Assembly: GCA_016717595.1 (NCBI GenBank)
Contig: JADKFE010000029.1
Span: 20,967 to 84,966 of the forward strand
Direction: 5' to 3'
Length of the DNA stretch: 64,000 nucleotides
Source of the DNA: Deltaproteobacteria bacterium
GTDB taxonomy: Bacteria > Myxococcota_A > UBA796 > CAJQPC01
The position numbers and the translations under genes were made by a program. A model generated the notes under the pieces. The model had not been told where the DNA came from. It ran no database searches and saw only the letters and a list, made by a program, of their open reading frames with translations. This document shows positions 1 to 11,550 of this stretch, piece by piece. Numbering within the stretch: position 1 is the first letter of the stretch; every line of letters starts with the position of its first letter.

Positions 1-596
1 TGCGGTCGCCGCGCTGGAGCTTGGGCAAGGTCTCGTTCAGCGCGGAGAGGCCCTCCCGGGTACAACCAAACACGGTCATGCCGCCCAGACGGATCGAGCG
101 GTACACCCCGGGGAGCTTGAGGGCCTCCTCCACCAGCCCCGGTGAGCACGGCGTGGGCCCGCCAGTCGTCGCCCGCCGTGGGGTAGAGCACCTGGGCGCC
201 GATGACGTTGGCCTCTTGGTAACCGCCGAGGGTCTCGACGAGGCGCGCGGCGTCCAGCAGCGGGAGCGCCCCGGCGGCGGCCAAGGCCGTGTACCAGCCC
301 ATGCTGTTGCCCACCACGGCGACGGTCTGTGCTTTGTCTGGGTCCAGAGACTCCAGATCGGCCAAGGTGTAGCCGAAGGTCAACAGCGAGGCGTGCTCTC
401 CGGCGAGGTGCAGCGCCGGGAAAAACCGCTCCGTGGCGTCCAGCGCCGTGAGCGTGGGGCGACCGGCCTCGGCGCGGAGCTGGTTGAGCTGGCGTACGGT
501 GGGGCTCTCTGGCGGCAAGGTGCCGATCTGGGCGCGCCCGTAGGAGCCGCGGCCAGGGCAGAGCAGGAGCAGACGGCGTGGGGTGGTCTGAGACAT
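1..596 (-). CDS. Malonyl-CoA:ACP transacylase-like protein, 3' end outside window, frameshifted
   Basis: Starts at ATG 594-596, four bases after the stop of the upstream E1 gene, so the two are probably cotranscribed. The N-terminus (LLLLCPGRGSYG) resembles the CPGQGSQ opening of FabD-type acyltransferases. About residue 100, VVGNSMGWYTALAAAG fits the nucleophile elbow G-x-S-x-G, with Asn replacing the usual His. The frame changes at the GGGG run 137-140 (minus-strand sense). If one G is removed the protein continues as TGLVEEALKLPGVYRS and IRLGGMTVFG to the window edge, the expected kind of C-terminal sequence for this family. I read this as a one-base insertion, probably an assembly error. 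The likely role is acyl transfer onto an acyl carrier protein. The substrate is not visible and the C-terminus lies outside. Confidence 0.6.
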   Translation of the reverse strand, partial: MSQTTPRRLLLLCPGRGSYGRAQIGTLPPESPTVRQLNQLRAEAGRPTLTALDATERFFPALHLAGEHASLLTFGYTLADLESLDPDKAQTVAVVGNSMGWYTALAAAGALPLLDAARLVETLGGYQEANVIGAQVLYPTAGDDWRAHAVLTGAGGGGPQAPRGVPLDPSGRHDRVWLYPGGPLRAERDLAQAPARRP

Positions 597-599
597 GGG

Positions 600-2825
<2,226 letters not shown>

Positions 2826-2884
2826 GAGGGGGGCTCCGGGGGCAGGACGCGAGGGTTTATCCTGTCAGCGGCCCCAGAGCCCCT

Positions 2885-3787
2885 TCAGCGCCGTCGCGCG
2901 GCGATCAGCCCCTCACGCAGCCCGGCCTCGCAGGCCACCACCCGGCTCACGCCCAGGGCGCGCCAGAGGGCCACCAGAGTTGAGGCGCCCCGGGAGAGGC
3001 TCCGCTCGCGGCGGAGGTCGTAGCCGGGCAGGGCCCGCCGCGCCTCCAGAGGCAGGGTGTTGAGGCGCTCCGCCACCGCCGCCAGCTCCTCAAGCGTCGC
3101 CGCGCGGCCGTGGCGCTCCTCGCCGTGTTCGCCCCGGGCCAAGGCCGCCATGTGGGTGAGGGTCAGCGCCGTGCCCGCGGTGACGACGACGCGGTCCACC
3201 TGGGCGGCGGAGAAGCGGGCGGCGTCGGCGGCGCTGAGCGCGGCCCGCACCTCGTCTTCAGGGCTCAGGCTGGACTCGCGCAGGTGGCCCAAAGGCAGCG
3301 AGAGATCGGCGAGGATCCCGCCGTCTTCGCCGAGGATCAGCTCGGTGGAGCGCCCGCCCATGTCGATCACCAACAGGCGCTCGCCGGGCTGGCCCGCGCG
3401 GGCGAACACCCCCAAGAACGTGGCCTGGGCCTCCTCGGCGCCGCTGAGCACCCGCACCCGCGCGCCCGTGGCCGCCGAGAGCCGCTCGGCGACCTCAACG
3501 CCGTCCTCTGCGTCACGTAGGCTCGCCGTCGCCGCCACCTCCACAACGTCCACCCCCCAGGCGCGGGCGAGGCTGACCATCTCGGCCAAGGCGTCCCGGG
3601 TGAGGGCCTCGCGGGCGGGGTCGATGCGGCCGTTGATGTGGCGGCCTAGCTCGGCCTGGGCGCGGTGAACGGCGAGGAGCGCCGGGGCTTGGCCGGGGGG
3701 CAAGGCCGCGATCAAGAGGTGCAGAGAGTTGGAGCCCAGGTCCACCACGGCCACCCGCGGCGGGGCGGCGGGGGCGACGGCGCTCAC
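2885..3787 (-). CDS. Ppx/GppA exopolyphosphatase family protein
   Basis: 300 residues, the length of the two-subdomain ASKHA core without the extra C-terminal HD-like domain of long Ppx enzymes. The phosphate-1 motif is VVDLGSNSLHLLIA near the N-terminus and the phosphate-2 motif is VIDMGGRSTELILG near residue 140. VVTAGTALTL follows in the second subdomain. The family hydrolyses polyphosphate or pppGpp. The start is GTG at 3785-3787, overlapping the TGA stop of the upstream SixA-like gene (GTGA overlap), which implies translational coupling. Pairing a polyphosphate/pppGpp phosphatase with a SixA-type phosphatase is a recurring arrangement. Which phosphate substrate is preferred cannot be told from the sequence. 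Confidence 0.88.
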   Translation of the reverse strand: MSAVAPAAPPRVAVVDLGSNSLHLLIAALPPGQAPALLAVHRAQAELGRHINGRIDPAREALTRDALAEMVSLARAWGVDVVEVAATASLRDAEDGVEVAERLSAATGARVRVLSGAEEAQATFLGVFARAGQPGERLLVIDMGGRSTELILGEDGGILADLSLPLGHLRESSLSPEDEVRAALSAADAARFSAAQVDRVVVTAGTALTLTHMAALARGEHGEERHGRAATLEELAAVAERLNTLPLEARRALPGYDLRRERSLSRGASTLVALWRALGVSRVVACEAGLREGLIAARRR

Positions 3788-4253
3788 TGGAAGAGCCGGG
3801 CGAAGAGCGGCGGCGCCAAGAACAGCAGCTCCGCCGGGGTGCGCGGCGGCAGAGAGTCCACCCGAAGGCAGGCGACGGTGGCGGGCTGGAAGTGCAGACC
3901 CCCCGGGCGCCGAGCAGAGACCCCGCCAAACGAGAGAGGCCGGGCTCGTGGCCGACGACGAGGGGGTCGATGAGCTCCCGGGCGCCGAGCTCGGCCAAGA
4001 GCGCCTCGTCGGCCTCCACCACGGCGGGCAGCACGTCGAGGGGCGTGCCCGGGAAATGTTTGAGCGCGATGGCCGCGGTCTGCCGGGAGCGGGTGAGGGG
4101 GGAGCACACGATCGCGCCGGGGCACCAGCCGCAGGACTTCAGGCCGAGGATCACCTCGTCCACGATGCGCTCACCGGCGTCGGTCAAGCGTCGGTCGGCG
4201 TCGCTCCGGGCGAAGGACTCCGCGATGCCGTGGCGCATGAGGGTGACGAGCAT
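3784..4253 (-). CDS. sixA: Phosphohistidine phosphatase SixA-like, frameshifted
   Basis: Histidine phosphatase superfamily. The N-terminal MLVTLMRHGIAE carries the catalytic RHG, then LTDAGERI, then SPLTRSRQTA (the conserved SPL.RA.QTA block) and VVGHEPGLSRLAGSLLG with the second catalytic His. The frame breaks in the run of six C bases near 3899-3904. In the next frame the protein continues with GLHFQPATVACLRVD and ends LAPPLFARLFQ at 3784, giving about 156 residues, normal for SixA. A one-base homopolymer error is the simplest explanation, because the sequence is family-like on both sides. The start is ATG 4253 behind an AGAGAGG element. The stop overlaps the Ppx/GppA start. The family removes phosphate from histidine phosphotransfer proteins. 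The partner here is unknown. Confidence 0.8.
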
Positions 4254-4286
4254 GGGGGCCTCTCTACCCCACGCGGGGCGGCGCCG

Positions 4287-5087
4287 CTACGCCCGATCCA
4301 GAGCGCGCTGGAGCTGGGTGAGGGTGGAGTGGCGGCAGCCTTCAGCCTCGGCGCGGGCGGCGAAGGCCCGGGCCGAGGCCAGCTCCCCCTGCCGGGGCTC
4401 GCCGACGAGGCACAGGGCGCGGTGGTAGTGGGCCAAGGCCAGGCTCAGCGTGGGCTCTTCAGCCCGAGACGCGGTCGGAAACAGCAGCGCGCGGCCCCGG
4501 ATGACGACCGCCCAGGCCCGGGCGGCGTGCTCAAAGGCCTGACCGTCGTAGAGGCCCCGGGCGCACTCCTCACCCAGCTCGACGGCCATCCTCGCGGCGG
4601 CCCGGGACTCGGGCTCGGCGTCGAGCCAACGATCGGCGAGCTCCGCGCCCTTGAGCGTGAGGCTGAGGCCGCCGCCGGGATCCGCGCCAAACAACAGCCG
4701 CCCGGCGTCTTGAAGATCGAGGATCACCCGCTTGAAGTGCGCGGGGTGCGGATCGCGCTCCAAGAGCGCCTCGCCGTGGCGTAAGGCGGCGGCGAAGTGG
4801 GTCCACGACTCGGCGGGCTCGTCCAGGCGCAGCAGCAGGCGCGCGGCGAACCCCTGGGCCTCGATCTGCTCCCGCTGGGCGGGGGCGTCGTCAGGCGCGG
4901 ACTCGGCGAGGGCCTGGGCGACGGTCACCCGCTCTTGGGCGAAGGCGCGGGCCCCGTCCAGATCCCCCGCGTCTTGGGCCTCTTTGGCGAGGCGGTAGAG
5001 GGTGACACAGAGCGCGAGGCGGCCGTGGGGATCGGTCGCCGCCGCGCGCAGGTCATCCAAGGAGCGGGCGCCGGGCAGGGTCGTCAC
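4287..5087 (-). CDS. TPR-like helical protein of unknown function
   Basis: 266 residues, GTG start at 5087 with GGAG six bases upstream. The sequence is Ala, Leu and Glu rich with helix-pair periodicity, for example LAKEAQDAGDLDGARAFAQE and SWTHFAAALRHGEALLERDP, typical of tetratricopeptide-like solenoids. There is no signal peptide or membrane segment, so it is probably a cytoplasmic scaffold or adaptor. It lies 33 bases upstream of the SixA-like start on the same strand and may share its transcript. No catalytic motif is visible. A similar TPR protein is encoded at 20272-20961. The function is unknown. Confidence 0.6.
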   Translation of the reverse strand: MTTLPGARSLDDLRAAATDPHGRLALCVTLYRLAKEAQDAGDLDGARAFAQERVTVAQALAESAPDDAPAQREQIEAQGFAARLLLRLDEPAESWTHFAAALRHGEALLERDPHPAHFKRVILDLQDAGRLLFGADPGGGLSLTLKGAELADRWLDAEPESRAAARMAVELGEECARGLYDGQAFEHAARAWAVVIRGRALLFPTASRAEEPTLSLALAHYHRALCLVGEPRQGELASARAFAARAEAEGCRHSTLTQLQRALDRA

Positions 5088-5200
5088 GAGGGGCTCCGAA
5101 GCTCAAGGGGTGTGCGCCCCGCTATGCTGCCACAGAGATACGCCCGCCGGGCCCCGAAGGACACGGCGGGCGTGAGGATCGCCTAGGGGGTGAGCGCGGC

Positions 5201-8145
5201 CTAACGGCGGCGGCGGCTCAGACCGACCAGGGCGAGCAGGCCCATGAGCAGGCCACCGGCGCCCGCGGGGGCCTCGGTGGTGGCGCAGCCGACGCCGCCG
5301 CCGCCCTTGTAGTCGCCGCCGCGCACGATCTCGCCGTCGTCATCGGCGTTCAGCGGGTCGGTGGCGTCGTCCAGCACCTCTTGGCCGTCCTCGATGCCGC
5401 CGTCGTCGGTGTCGACGTCGTTGGGATCCGAGCCGTGATCGTTGATCTCTTCGCCGTCGTTGAGGCGGTCACCGTCGGTGTCGGCGTTCAGCGGATCCGT
5501 CGGGGCGTTGCCGTAATCGACGTTCTCCGAGCCCGTGACCTCGGCGCCGTCGTTGACGCCGTCGCCGTCGGTGTCAGGGTTGTTCGGGTCGGAGGCCTTG
5601 CCGTCGAAGGGGTTCTTCGTGCCGCTGGTCTCGTCGCTGTCGCTGAGGCCGTCGCCGTCGGTGTCGGGGTTCGTGGGGTCGGTGGCGTCGTTGTTGTAGC
5701 CGTCGTTCTCCGAGCCATCGACCTCAACACCGTCGTCGAGGCTGTCGCCGTCGGTGTCCGCGTCGTTGGGGTTCGAGGGGTTGAAGGTCTCGCCCTCGTC
5801 CGTCCGACCGTTGACCTCTTCGCCGTCGGAGAGCCCGTCGCCGTCGCTGTCGGCGTTGAGGGGATCCGTCTCTTCGTTGCCGTAGTCGTCGTTCTCCGAG
5901 CCCGTGACCTCGGCGCCGTCGGTGAGGCCGTCGCCGTCGGTGTCGGGGTTGAGGGGATCCGTGCCGATGTCGTTGACCTCTTCGCCGTCGGTGAGGCCGT
6001 CGCCGTCGGTGTCGGGGTCGTTGGGATCGGTGAGGTGGTCGTTCACCTCATCCCCGTCGCCCAAGCCGTCGCCGTCGGTGTCGGCGTTGAGCGGGTTGGT
6101 CTCGGTGTCGTTCACCTCCTCGCCGTCGAGGAGATCGTCGCCGTCGGTGTCTACGTCGAGGGGGTCGGTGCCGTAGTCGTTGACCTCCTCGCCGTCGAGG
6201 AGCTCGTCGCCGTCGGTGTCCTCGTCGAGGGGGTCCGTCTCATGAATCAGGACCTCCTCGCCGTCGGAGAGGCCGTCACCGTCGGTGTCGGCGTTCTTGG
6301 AGTCGGTGCCGAGCTCGGCCTCCTCGGGGTCGGTGAGGCCGTCGCCGTCGGTGTCGACGAGGTCGTCCGAGCCGTCGAGCACGTCCGTGCCGTCGATGTT
6401 GACCTCGTCGCCGTCGCTGCGCCCGCCGTCGTCGGTGTCGGCGTCGTTGGGGTCAGACTTGTGGGTCTTGACCTCGGCGCCGTCCGTCAGGCCGTCGTTG
6501 TCGCTGTCCGGGTCGAGGGGGTCGGTCGGCTCTTTGCCGTAAGGCGTGTTGCGGGAGCCCGTGACCTCTTCGCCGTCCTTGATGGTGTCGCCGTCGGTGT
6601 CGTCGTCGTTGGGGTCGGTGCCGTAGTCGAAGACCTCCTCGCCGTCGAGCAGGCCGTCACCGTCGGAGTCGGGATCGAGGGGGTCAGAGCCGTAGGTGTT
6701 GATCTCGTCGCCGTCCTCTAGGTCGTCGCCGTCGGAGTCCACGTCGAAGGGGTCGGTGAGCAGCGTGCAGGCCTCAAGGCTGTCGAGCAGGCCGTCGCCG
6801 TCGCTGTCGTCATCGGCGAGAGGGTTGGGATCTTCGCCGTCGATGATGCAGTCGTCGTCGGTGTCGTCGTCGTTGGGGTCGGACTCGTTGGAGTCGTGGT
6901 TGCCGTCGCCGTCTAGCGTCCTCCTCGCCGTCGTCGAGGCCGTCGTCGTCGGTGTCGGCGTCGTCGGGGTCCGTGGTGGTGGTGGGGTCGGAGTCGTGGA
7001 GCTGGGCGTAGCTGGAGGTGACCACAAAGCCCGGGTCGTACGCGCCGACCTCGACGGAGTCGGGGATGCCGTCGCCGTCGTCGTCGGCCTCGGCCTCGTC
7101 AAAGGGGTAAAACTCGACGCCCGCGGGCACCTGGGTGGAGGGGCTGTTCCAGTTGGTGTCGCAGGTGAGCGTGCCCGCGGTGGACCAGGTGCTCCACGCG
7201 TAGAAGCAGACGTCGGCGTCGCCGGTGTCCACGAGCACCTTGGAGGTGCCGAAGGTGGAGTGGGTGACGAAGTGGGTGCCTTGGGTGTCGGCCGGGGCGC
7301 TCGTCGTGCGGGTGGTGGCGTTGCCGTTGTTCACCGCGGCGGTGAACGAGCTGACGGTGTACTCACGCGTCGCGGCTGACGACCGGGCCTGGTAGAGCCG
7401 CCGGTTGTCGTAGTCCAGGGCGATGGTGCCGTTGGACGTGCCGGTGACCGCCGTAGACGACGAGGTCATCGTGCTGGGGGTCGCCCAGTTGAACTTCGCG
7501 GGCTTGGGGAAGTGGCCGTCCGTCGTCCAGGCGTAGACGTAGGTGGTCGCCGAGCCGCCCTCGGTGTCGTAGCAGTAGAGGAGGTTGTTGATCGGGTCGC
7601 GGACGAGCTGGTTGCCGTCGCTGCCATCGGCGCAGGCCTTGCCCGTGCTCTTGCCGTCGGAGGCCGAGAGGAGCGTGCCGAAGTTGCCCGTGGAGGAGTC
7701 GCCGTTGATGGAGTAGGCGTCTACGCCGCCGACGTAGAGGATGCGGCGGAAGGGGTCGATCTCCAAGGCGCCGCAGGTGGTCGTGGCGTCCAGGGTGATG
7801 TCGAAGGGGAGATCGCCGTGAGACCGTTCGCGTCATAGGCCTTGATGGTCTGGTTGCCCTGCTCACAGACGTAGAGGATCTGGGTGAGGGGTCGAGCGCG
7901 ACGCCGACGTAGCCGTTCGTGGCCGCCGTGGTAGGCAGCGTGCGCCCATCCTGATCCGTAGCGTTGCTGTCGCTGAGGTCGTAGGCCCGGATCATCCCCT
8001 GGCCGGTCGCGTACTTGCCGACCACGAACACGGTGTTGTCTGGATCCGCCGCGTGGCCAAGCCCCGGCGCCAACATCAGGACCAGGACCGCCGCGCTGAA
8101 GCGCGCCTTGTGTGGATGCGGAGGAGCCATCTTTAGTAGAGCCAT
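5201..8145 (-). CDS. Surface protein: propeller-like N-terminus, thrombospondin type 3 repeats, MYXO-CTERM-like tail; frameshifted
   Basis: ATG 8145 has AGGAG six bases upstream and begins a signal peptide (RFSAAVLVLMLAPGLGHAAD). The next about 300 residues contain blade-like pieces (ILYVCEQGNQTIKAYDANG, RRILYVGGVDAYSINGD) suggesting a propeller. From about 7090 to 5330 follow some 20 Asp-rich repeats of the type DTDGDGLTDGEEVND, the thrombospondin type 3 / EF-like calcium-binding pattern. The end, a GCATTEAPAG linker, hydrophobic stretch and RRRR, fits a MYXO-CTERM sorting signal processed by a myxosortase (family knowledge). Three frame breaks are seen: near 7888, near 7820 and near 6915. 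Between them the protein reads sensibly only when frames are switched, so it is either a decayed gene or, more likely, a gene with indel errors. About 980 residues when joined. Confidence 0.75.
5330..6900 (-). repeat. DNA repeats encoding Asp-rich calcium-binding repeats
   Basis: The central part of the surface-protein gene is built from about 60-75-bp imperfect repeats with a recurrent core reading GACACCGACGGCGACGGC on the coding strand. They encode DTDGDG cores separated by DGEEVN and TDPLN-type linkers. Copies vary at synonymous sites and some carry longer linkers (for example TGSENDDYGNEETDPLN), so the array has diverged by point change as well as by unit duplication. Such an array is prone to slippage, recombination and misassembly. 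Confidence 0.8.
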
Positions 8146-8309
8146 CTGCGTCTCCTGTGCCCTGGAATCAAGGGCGCTCTTCGAGGGTCATGACAACACG
8201 CGACGAGGGCCGCGTGCTGGAGAAGGGGGGGCGGGGTTGGTCTGGAGCTCTTGGGCGTCGGGGGGCAGAATACCCCAAAAGGGCGCAGAGATACCAGTTG
8301 TGAGGCCTT

Positions 8310-10028
8310 TCACAGCGCTTCCATCGGGCTCAAGACGCGCGTGAGGAGGGCGCGCTGGGCGAGCGCCATCGGCATCGAGCCCAGCTCCAAAAAGGCGCGA
8401 TGAAAGGCGCGGTCTAGGGCGAGGGGATCCGCGTTGGGTGGCGCGGCGTTCGCCAATGAACGTTTGGTCTCCCAGATCAAGTGGTTACCGAGCAGGTAGC
8501 TCAAGGGCACGCCCCGGTGGAGCGAGTACCAGCCGAGCTCCGCCTCAACCCGCTCGGGCACGAAGCCCGTCACGGCGCGCAAGAGCGCCCCGGCGGCGAC
8601 GAAGGGGTCGGGGTGGGAGAGATCGACGTTCACGCCGATGTCCAAGAAGCGGCGCTCGCCGGTCATAAAGAACAGGTCGATGGCCACCCGGGGCCCGATG
8701 CGCGCGATGTCCCGCTTGGTGATGAACCGCAGCTCGTCGGCTTGTTCGGCGCGGTAACCTTGGTCGAGCATCCAATCTTCGAGCATCGTCGTCCAGCCCT
8801 CGGCCTGGTCGTTCGCCGAGGTGAGCCGACGCACGATGGAGGGGTGGCCCGCGGCCCAAGCGAGCTGGAGGTGATGGCCGGGGATGCCCTCGTGGACCAT
8901 CATCGCGGGGATCGACAGAGCGGTGTGTTCGTCCCGCAGGGCCTCGGAGAGCGTGAGGTAGACGAGGCTTGTCTGGGTGCCCTCGCGGAACGGCGGCGGC
9001 GGCATCATCGCCCCGGCGGGGATGAGCGGCGCCATGAACGGCGGGGTGCGGAGGATACGCAGGTCGTGGTCGGGGGGCATCGGGAACAGGTCTTGGGCCT
9101 GAATGAACGCCAAGATCGCCCGGTGTTCGGCCTCGTACACCTCCAGCACGGCCTCGAGTTGGCCGTCGGGGAGCGCCACGGCGAAGCGCGCGTTGAGGTG
9201 CTCCTGGAGGGCCTCGGCGGTGGTGTCCTGGGGCAGGCCGTAGCGGCCGACGAGCCGGGCGCGCAGGGCCTCGACCTCGTCGCGGTTGCGGGCCACAAAG
9301 TCTCGGGCGAGCTGGTGCAGGGCGTCGAGGCTCAGCGTGACGCCTTTGGCGCGCAGGAGGCGCTCGGTCTGCTCCACGCCGATGTGCAGATGGGGGGTGG
9401 TGGGCAGGGCGCGCAGGGCCTCGGCGTAGCGGGTGATCGCCGCCTCGGCCGTGGCGCGGGCGGCGCGCAGCGCCTCCAGCTTGGGGTAGTGGACCTCTTC
9501 AGCGAGACGCTCGACGGTGTCATGCAGCGAGGGCAGGCCGTCGAGGGTGGAGAGCTCCCGGGCCGTCCAGCGGGCGACGGGGGTGTGCAAGCGGCGAAAC
9601 ATCCGCTCCAAGAAGGCCGGCGTCGCGAGGAGCCGGGCGAGGATGTCGTCCAGCCGTTGATCTGCCGGGCGCGGGTCGTTGACCAACATCAGGTAGACGC
9701 CGTCCCCCAGCTCGTCCCCGGCCATGGGCGTCTGCTGAAGGTGGCTGCGGCCGTTAAACCGGGCCTCGCCCCAGAACAGCTCCTGCTCCAAGAGCTGCAC
9801 GGCGAGGGTGTGGTCGATGGCCTCATCCGCGCTGAGGCTGGCCAGATCAACGCCCTGCAGGCGCGCCAAGAGGGTTCGGGCCGAGCGCAGCGCCGTCTCT
9901 TCAGCCTCGGCGCTTGGGTCTGTGAGCTCGCCCAAGCCGTCGAGCAGGCCGAGGGTGAGCCGGTTGATCGGCACACGCACCTTGTGCTTGTATAGCTCGT
10001 CGATAAGGTCCCGAAGCGCTTCGTTCAT
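8310..10028 (-). CDS. DUF885 family protein (putative metal-dependent hydrolase)
   Basis: 572 residues, a normal length for DUF885 (PF05960) proteins. The hallmark MVHEGIPGHHLQLAW lies around residue 380 and includes the HEGxPGHH motif, which resembles a gluzincin-like metal site. A downstream glutamate would complete the site. The N-terminus has no clear signal peptide, and the start ATG 10028 follows AGGATCGAAGG. The rest is largely helical. DUF885 proteins are annotated as putative metallopeptidases or carboxypeptidases, but substrates are mostly unproven. It lies alone on the minus strand. The pyrophosphatase gene downstream at 10138-10599 is actually upstream in transcription order, with a 109-base gap. 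Confidence 0.85.
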   Translation of the reverse strand: MNEALRDLIDELYKHKVRVPINRLTLGLLDGLGELTDPSAEAEETALRSARTLLARLQGVDLASLSADEAIDHTLAVQLLEQELFWGEARFNGRSHLQQTPMAGDELGDGVYLMLVNDPRPADQRLDDILARLLATPAFLERMFRRLHTPVARWTARELSTLDGLPSLHDTVERLAEEVHYPKLEALRAARATAEAAITRYAEALRALPTTPHLHIGVEQTERLLRAKGVTLSLDALHQLARDFVARNRDEVEALRARLVGRYGLPQDTTAEALQEHLNARFAVALPDGQLEAVLEVYEAEHRAILAFIQAQDLFPMPPDHDLRILRTPPFMAPLIPAGAMMPPPPFREGTQTSLVYLTLSEALRDEHTALSIPAMMVHEGIPGHHLQLAWAAGHPSIVRRLTSANDQAEGWTTMLEDWMLDQGYRAEQADELRFITKRDIARIGPRVAIDLFFMTGERRFLDIGVNVDLSHPDPFVAAGALLRAVTGFVPERVEAELGWYSLHRGVPLSYLLGNHLIWETKRSLANAAPPNADPLALDRAFHRAFLELGSMPMALAQRALLTRVLSPMEAL

Positions 10029-10137
10029 CCTTCGATCCTGTGCTCCACAAAAGGCGAGAGGGCCTTCTTAGCCTGAGCGAGCGGGGATCGGTGAAGGAAA
10101 ACTTTCATCTCTTGCGGAAGTAATCCTCAAATCATGT

Positions 10138-10599
10138 TCAGCCCGACGATGACAGGGGCGGGATCCTCCACTCCACGCCCCGCAAGGAGGTCTCTCCGCG
10201 CTCGCGCCGCAGGACGTTCACCAGCCGCTTCGCCAAGGCGTACAGCCCAAAGAACCGGCGCAGGGCTCGGTCGTCGGCCCAGGTCGGCGGGGTCGCGGAG
10301 AGGATCCACTTGTCGTCTACGGCGCCACGGTCCATGAACCGCACCACCCCGACCACAGGCAAGGTGAGCCGGTCGCCCAAGCGAAGGGCGGGGCCGAGCA
10401 CGATGGCGTCGAGGGGATCACCGTCCTGGCCGTCGATGGACGGGGCGCAGCCATAGTTGAACGGGCAGGGCAGGGGAGAGAGGAGCTGCACCCCGCTCAC
10501 CTGGCCTTGGGCGTCTAAGGCGCGCTTGATGTGGCCCCCTCGGGGCACCTCGATGATCACCGAGAGGGGGTCGGCCGGGGCGCCCAGGTCATCCAGCAT
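10138..10599 (-). CDS. ppa: Inorganic pyrophosphatase (family I)
   Basis: 153 residues. The substrate-site blocks of soluble family I pyrophosphatases are present: IIEVPRGGHIKRALDA (Lys/Arg positions), PFNYGCAP corresponding to the YG segment, DGQDGDPLDAIVLGP matching the D-G-D-P-L-D signature, and VVGVVRFMDRGAVDDKWI with the metal-binding Asp pair. The enzyme hydrolyses pyrophosphate to drive biosynthesis. ATG 10597-10599 is preceded by GAGGAG five bases away. It is slightly shorter than the E. coli enzyme (about 175 residues), with an abrupt C-terminus RIPPLSSSG, so a late frame error cannot be excluded. The gene is divergent from the propeller gene at 10732. Confidence 0.85.
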   Translation of the reverse strand: MLDDLGAPADPLSVIIEVPRGGHIKRALDAQGQVSGVQLLSPLPCPFNYGCAPSIDGQDGDPLDAIVLGPALRLGDRLTLPVVGVVRFMDRGAVDDKWILSATPPTWADDRALRRFFGLYALAKRLVNVLRRERGETSLRGVEWRIPPLSSSG

Positions 10600-10731
10600 C
10601 GTCGCTCCTCAGCCCAGGGCCTCGCCCACGGCGGAGCCCTCCGCTATCCTGAGCGCGCTGGCCGCGCCCCGCGCAACGCCACGCCGATCCTGGGCTACCC
10701 CCGCCGACCCTGCTTTCCTGAGCGCCCCGCC

Positions 10732-11550
10732 GTGATCAACTCCCTCGACGTCCTCGGTCGCCACGGCGCGTCAGAGCTGGGCCTGCCCGAGCACGCGATG
10801 GTGCGCTGCATCTTGCCCCTGCCCACCGGCGACGTCGCCTTGGGCAGCGACTACGACCTCACCCTCTGGCGCGCCGGGCGCTTCATGGCGTTCCCCTTCC
10901 CCCAAGGCGCCCGACGTGAGAGCCGCCGCGTAGAGAGCATGGCGGTGCACGACGGCGTCTTACACATCGGGACGATGCGCAGCCGCTTTGAGTGGCCGTT
11001 CAGAGGCCAAGCCGCGGGCAGAGGCCACCCCCTGGACGGCGCCGGGGGCTTTGACGACCTGCGCGCGGTGTTCTCTGACGGCGCGCGCCTGCTCATGGGC
11101 TGGCGCCTGCGCCTTGACGGCGGCGTGGGCCCCCCCGAGAGCATCGCCTTCGTCGTCGCCTGGGGCCGCACCTTCGCGGGCACCATCGACGGCCAGCTCT
11201 GGGAGGTAGACGGCGAGAAGGTGCGCGACTTCGTGGCGATGGGCAAAGGCCGCCCCGTGCGCCACCTGGGCTTCGCCTACAAACAGCTCTGGGCCTGCGC
11301 CGCCGGGGCCCTGCACCGCTGGGACGGCGAGACCTGGCGCCAGCGCGACCGGGAGCCCTACGCCCTCCACACCGACGCCCATGGCCGACTCTGGCTGCTC
11401 GCTGAGGGGGGCCTGTGGGTGAGCGAAGACGGCGGCTGGCCTCACCCGGTGAAGATCCCGCTGGACCGGCCTTGGGCGCTGGGCTCCACCGAGGGGCGCC
11501 TATGGATCGGGTGTAAGGGTGGGGTCGTCGTCGCGCGGCTCCCCGACTGA
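10732..11550 (+). CDS. Propeller-like protein of unknown function
   Basis: 272 residues from GTG 10732-10734. The same frame is open further upstream, but that part lies over the pyrophosphatase start region and reads as low-complexity Arg/Pro. The sequence has repeated short beta units with Trp/Gly positions (DLTLWRAGRFMAF, GALHRWDGETWRQR, GRLWLLAEGGLWVSEDGGW, GRLWIGCKGGVVVARL), like the ligand-binding propellers of two-component sensors. No signal peptide is visible from the chosen start. Its last 51 bases overlap the 3' end of the glycosyltransferase gene on the other strand. No enzymatic motif was recognised. A start further upstream is possible. Confidence 0.6.
   Translation: MINSLDVLGRHGASELGLPEHAMVRCILPLPTGDVALGSDYDLTLWRAGRFMAFPFPQGARRESRRVESMAVHDGVLHIGTMRSRFEWPFRGQAAGRGHPLDGAGGFDDLRAVFSDGARLLMGWRLRLDGGVGPPESIAFVVAWGRTFAGTIDGQLWEVDGEKVRDFVAMGKGRPVRHLGFAYKQLWACAAGALHRWDGETWRQRDREPYALHTDAHGRLWLLAEGGLWVSEDGGWPHPVKIPLDRPWALGSTEGRLWIGCKGGVVVARLPD

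Noticed and set aside
5381..6721. Long plus-strand open frame across the Ca-repeat gene
   Set aside because: It is the antisense of the Asp-rich repeats: the repetitive Val/Gly/Ala-rich protein (VAVGVGVEGIR type) follows from complementing GACGGCGAC. No ribosome site, and the minus strand has the signal peptide and sorting tail.
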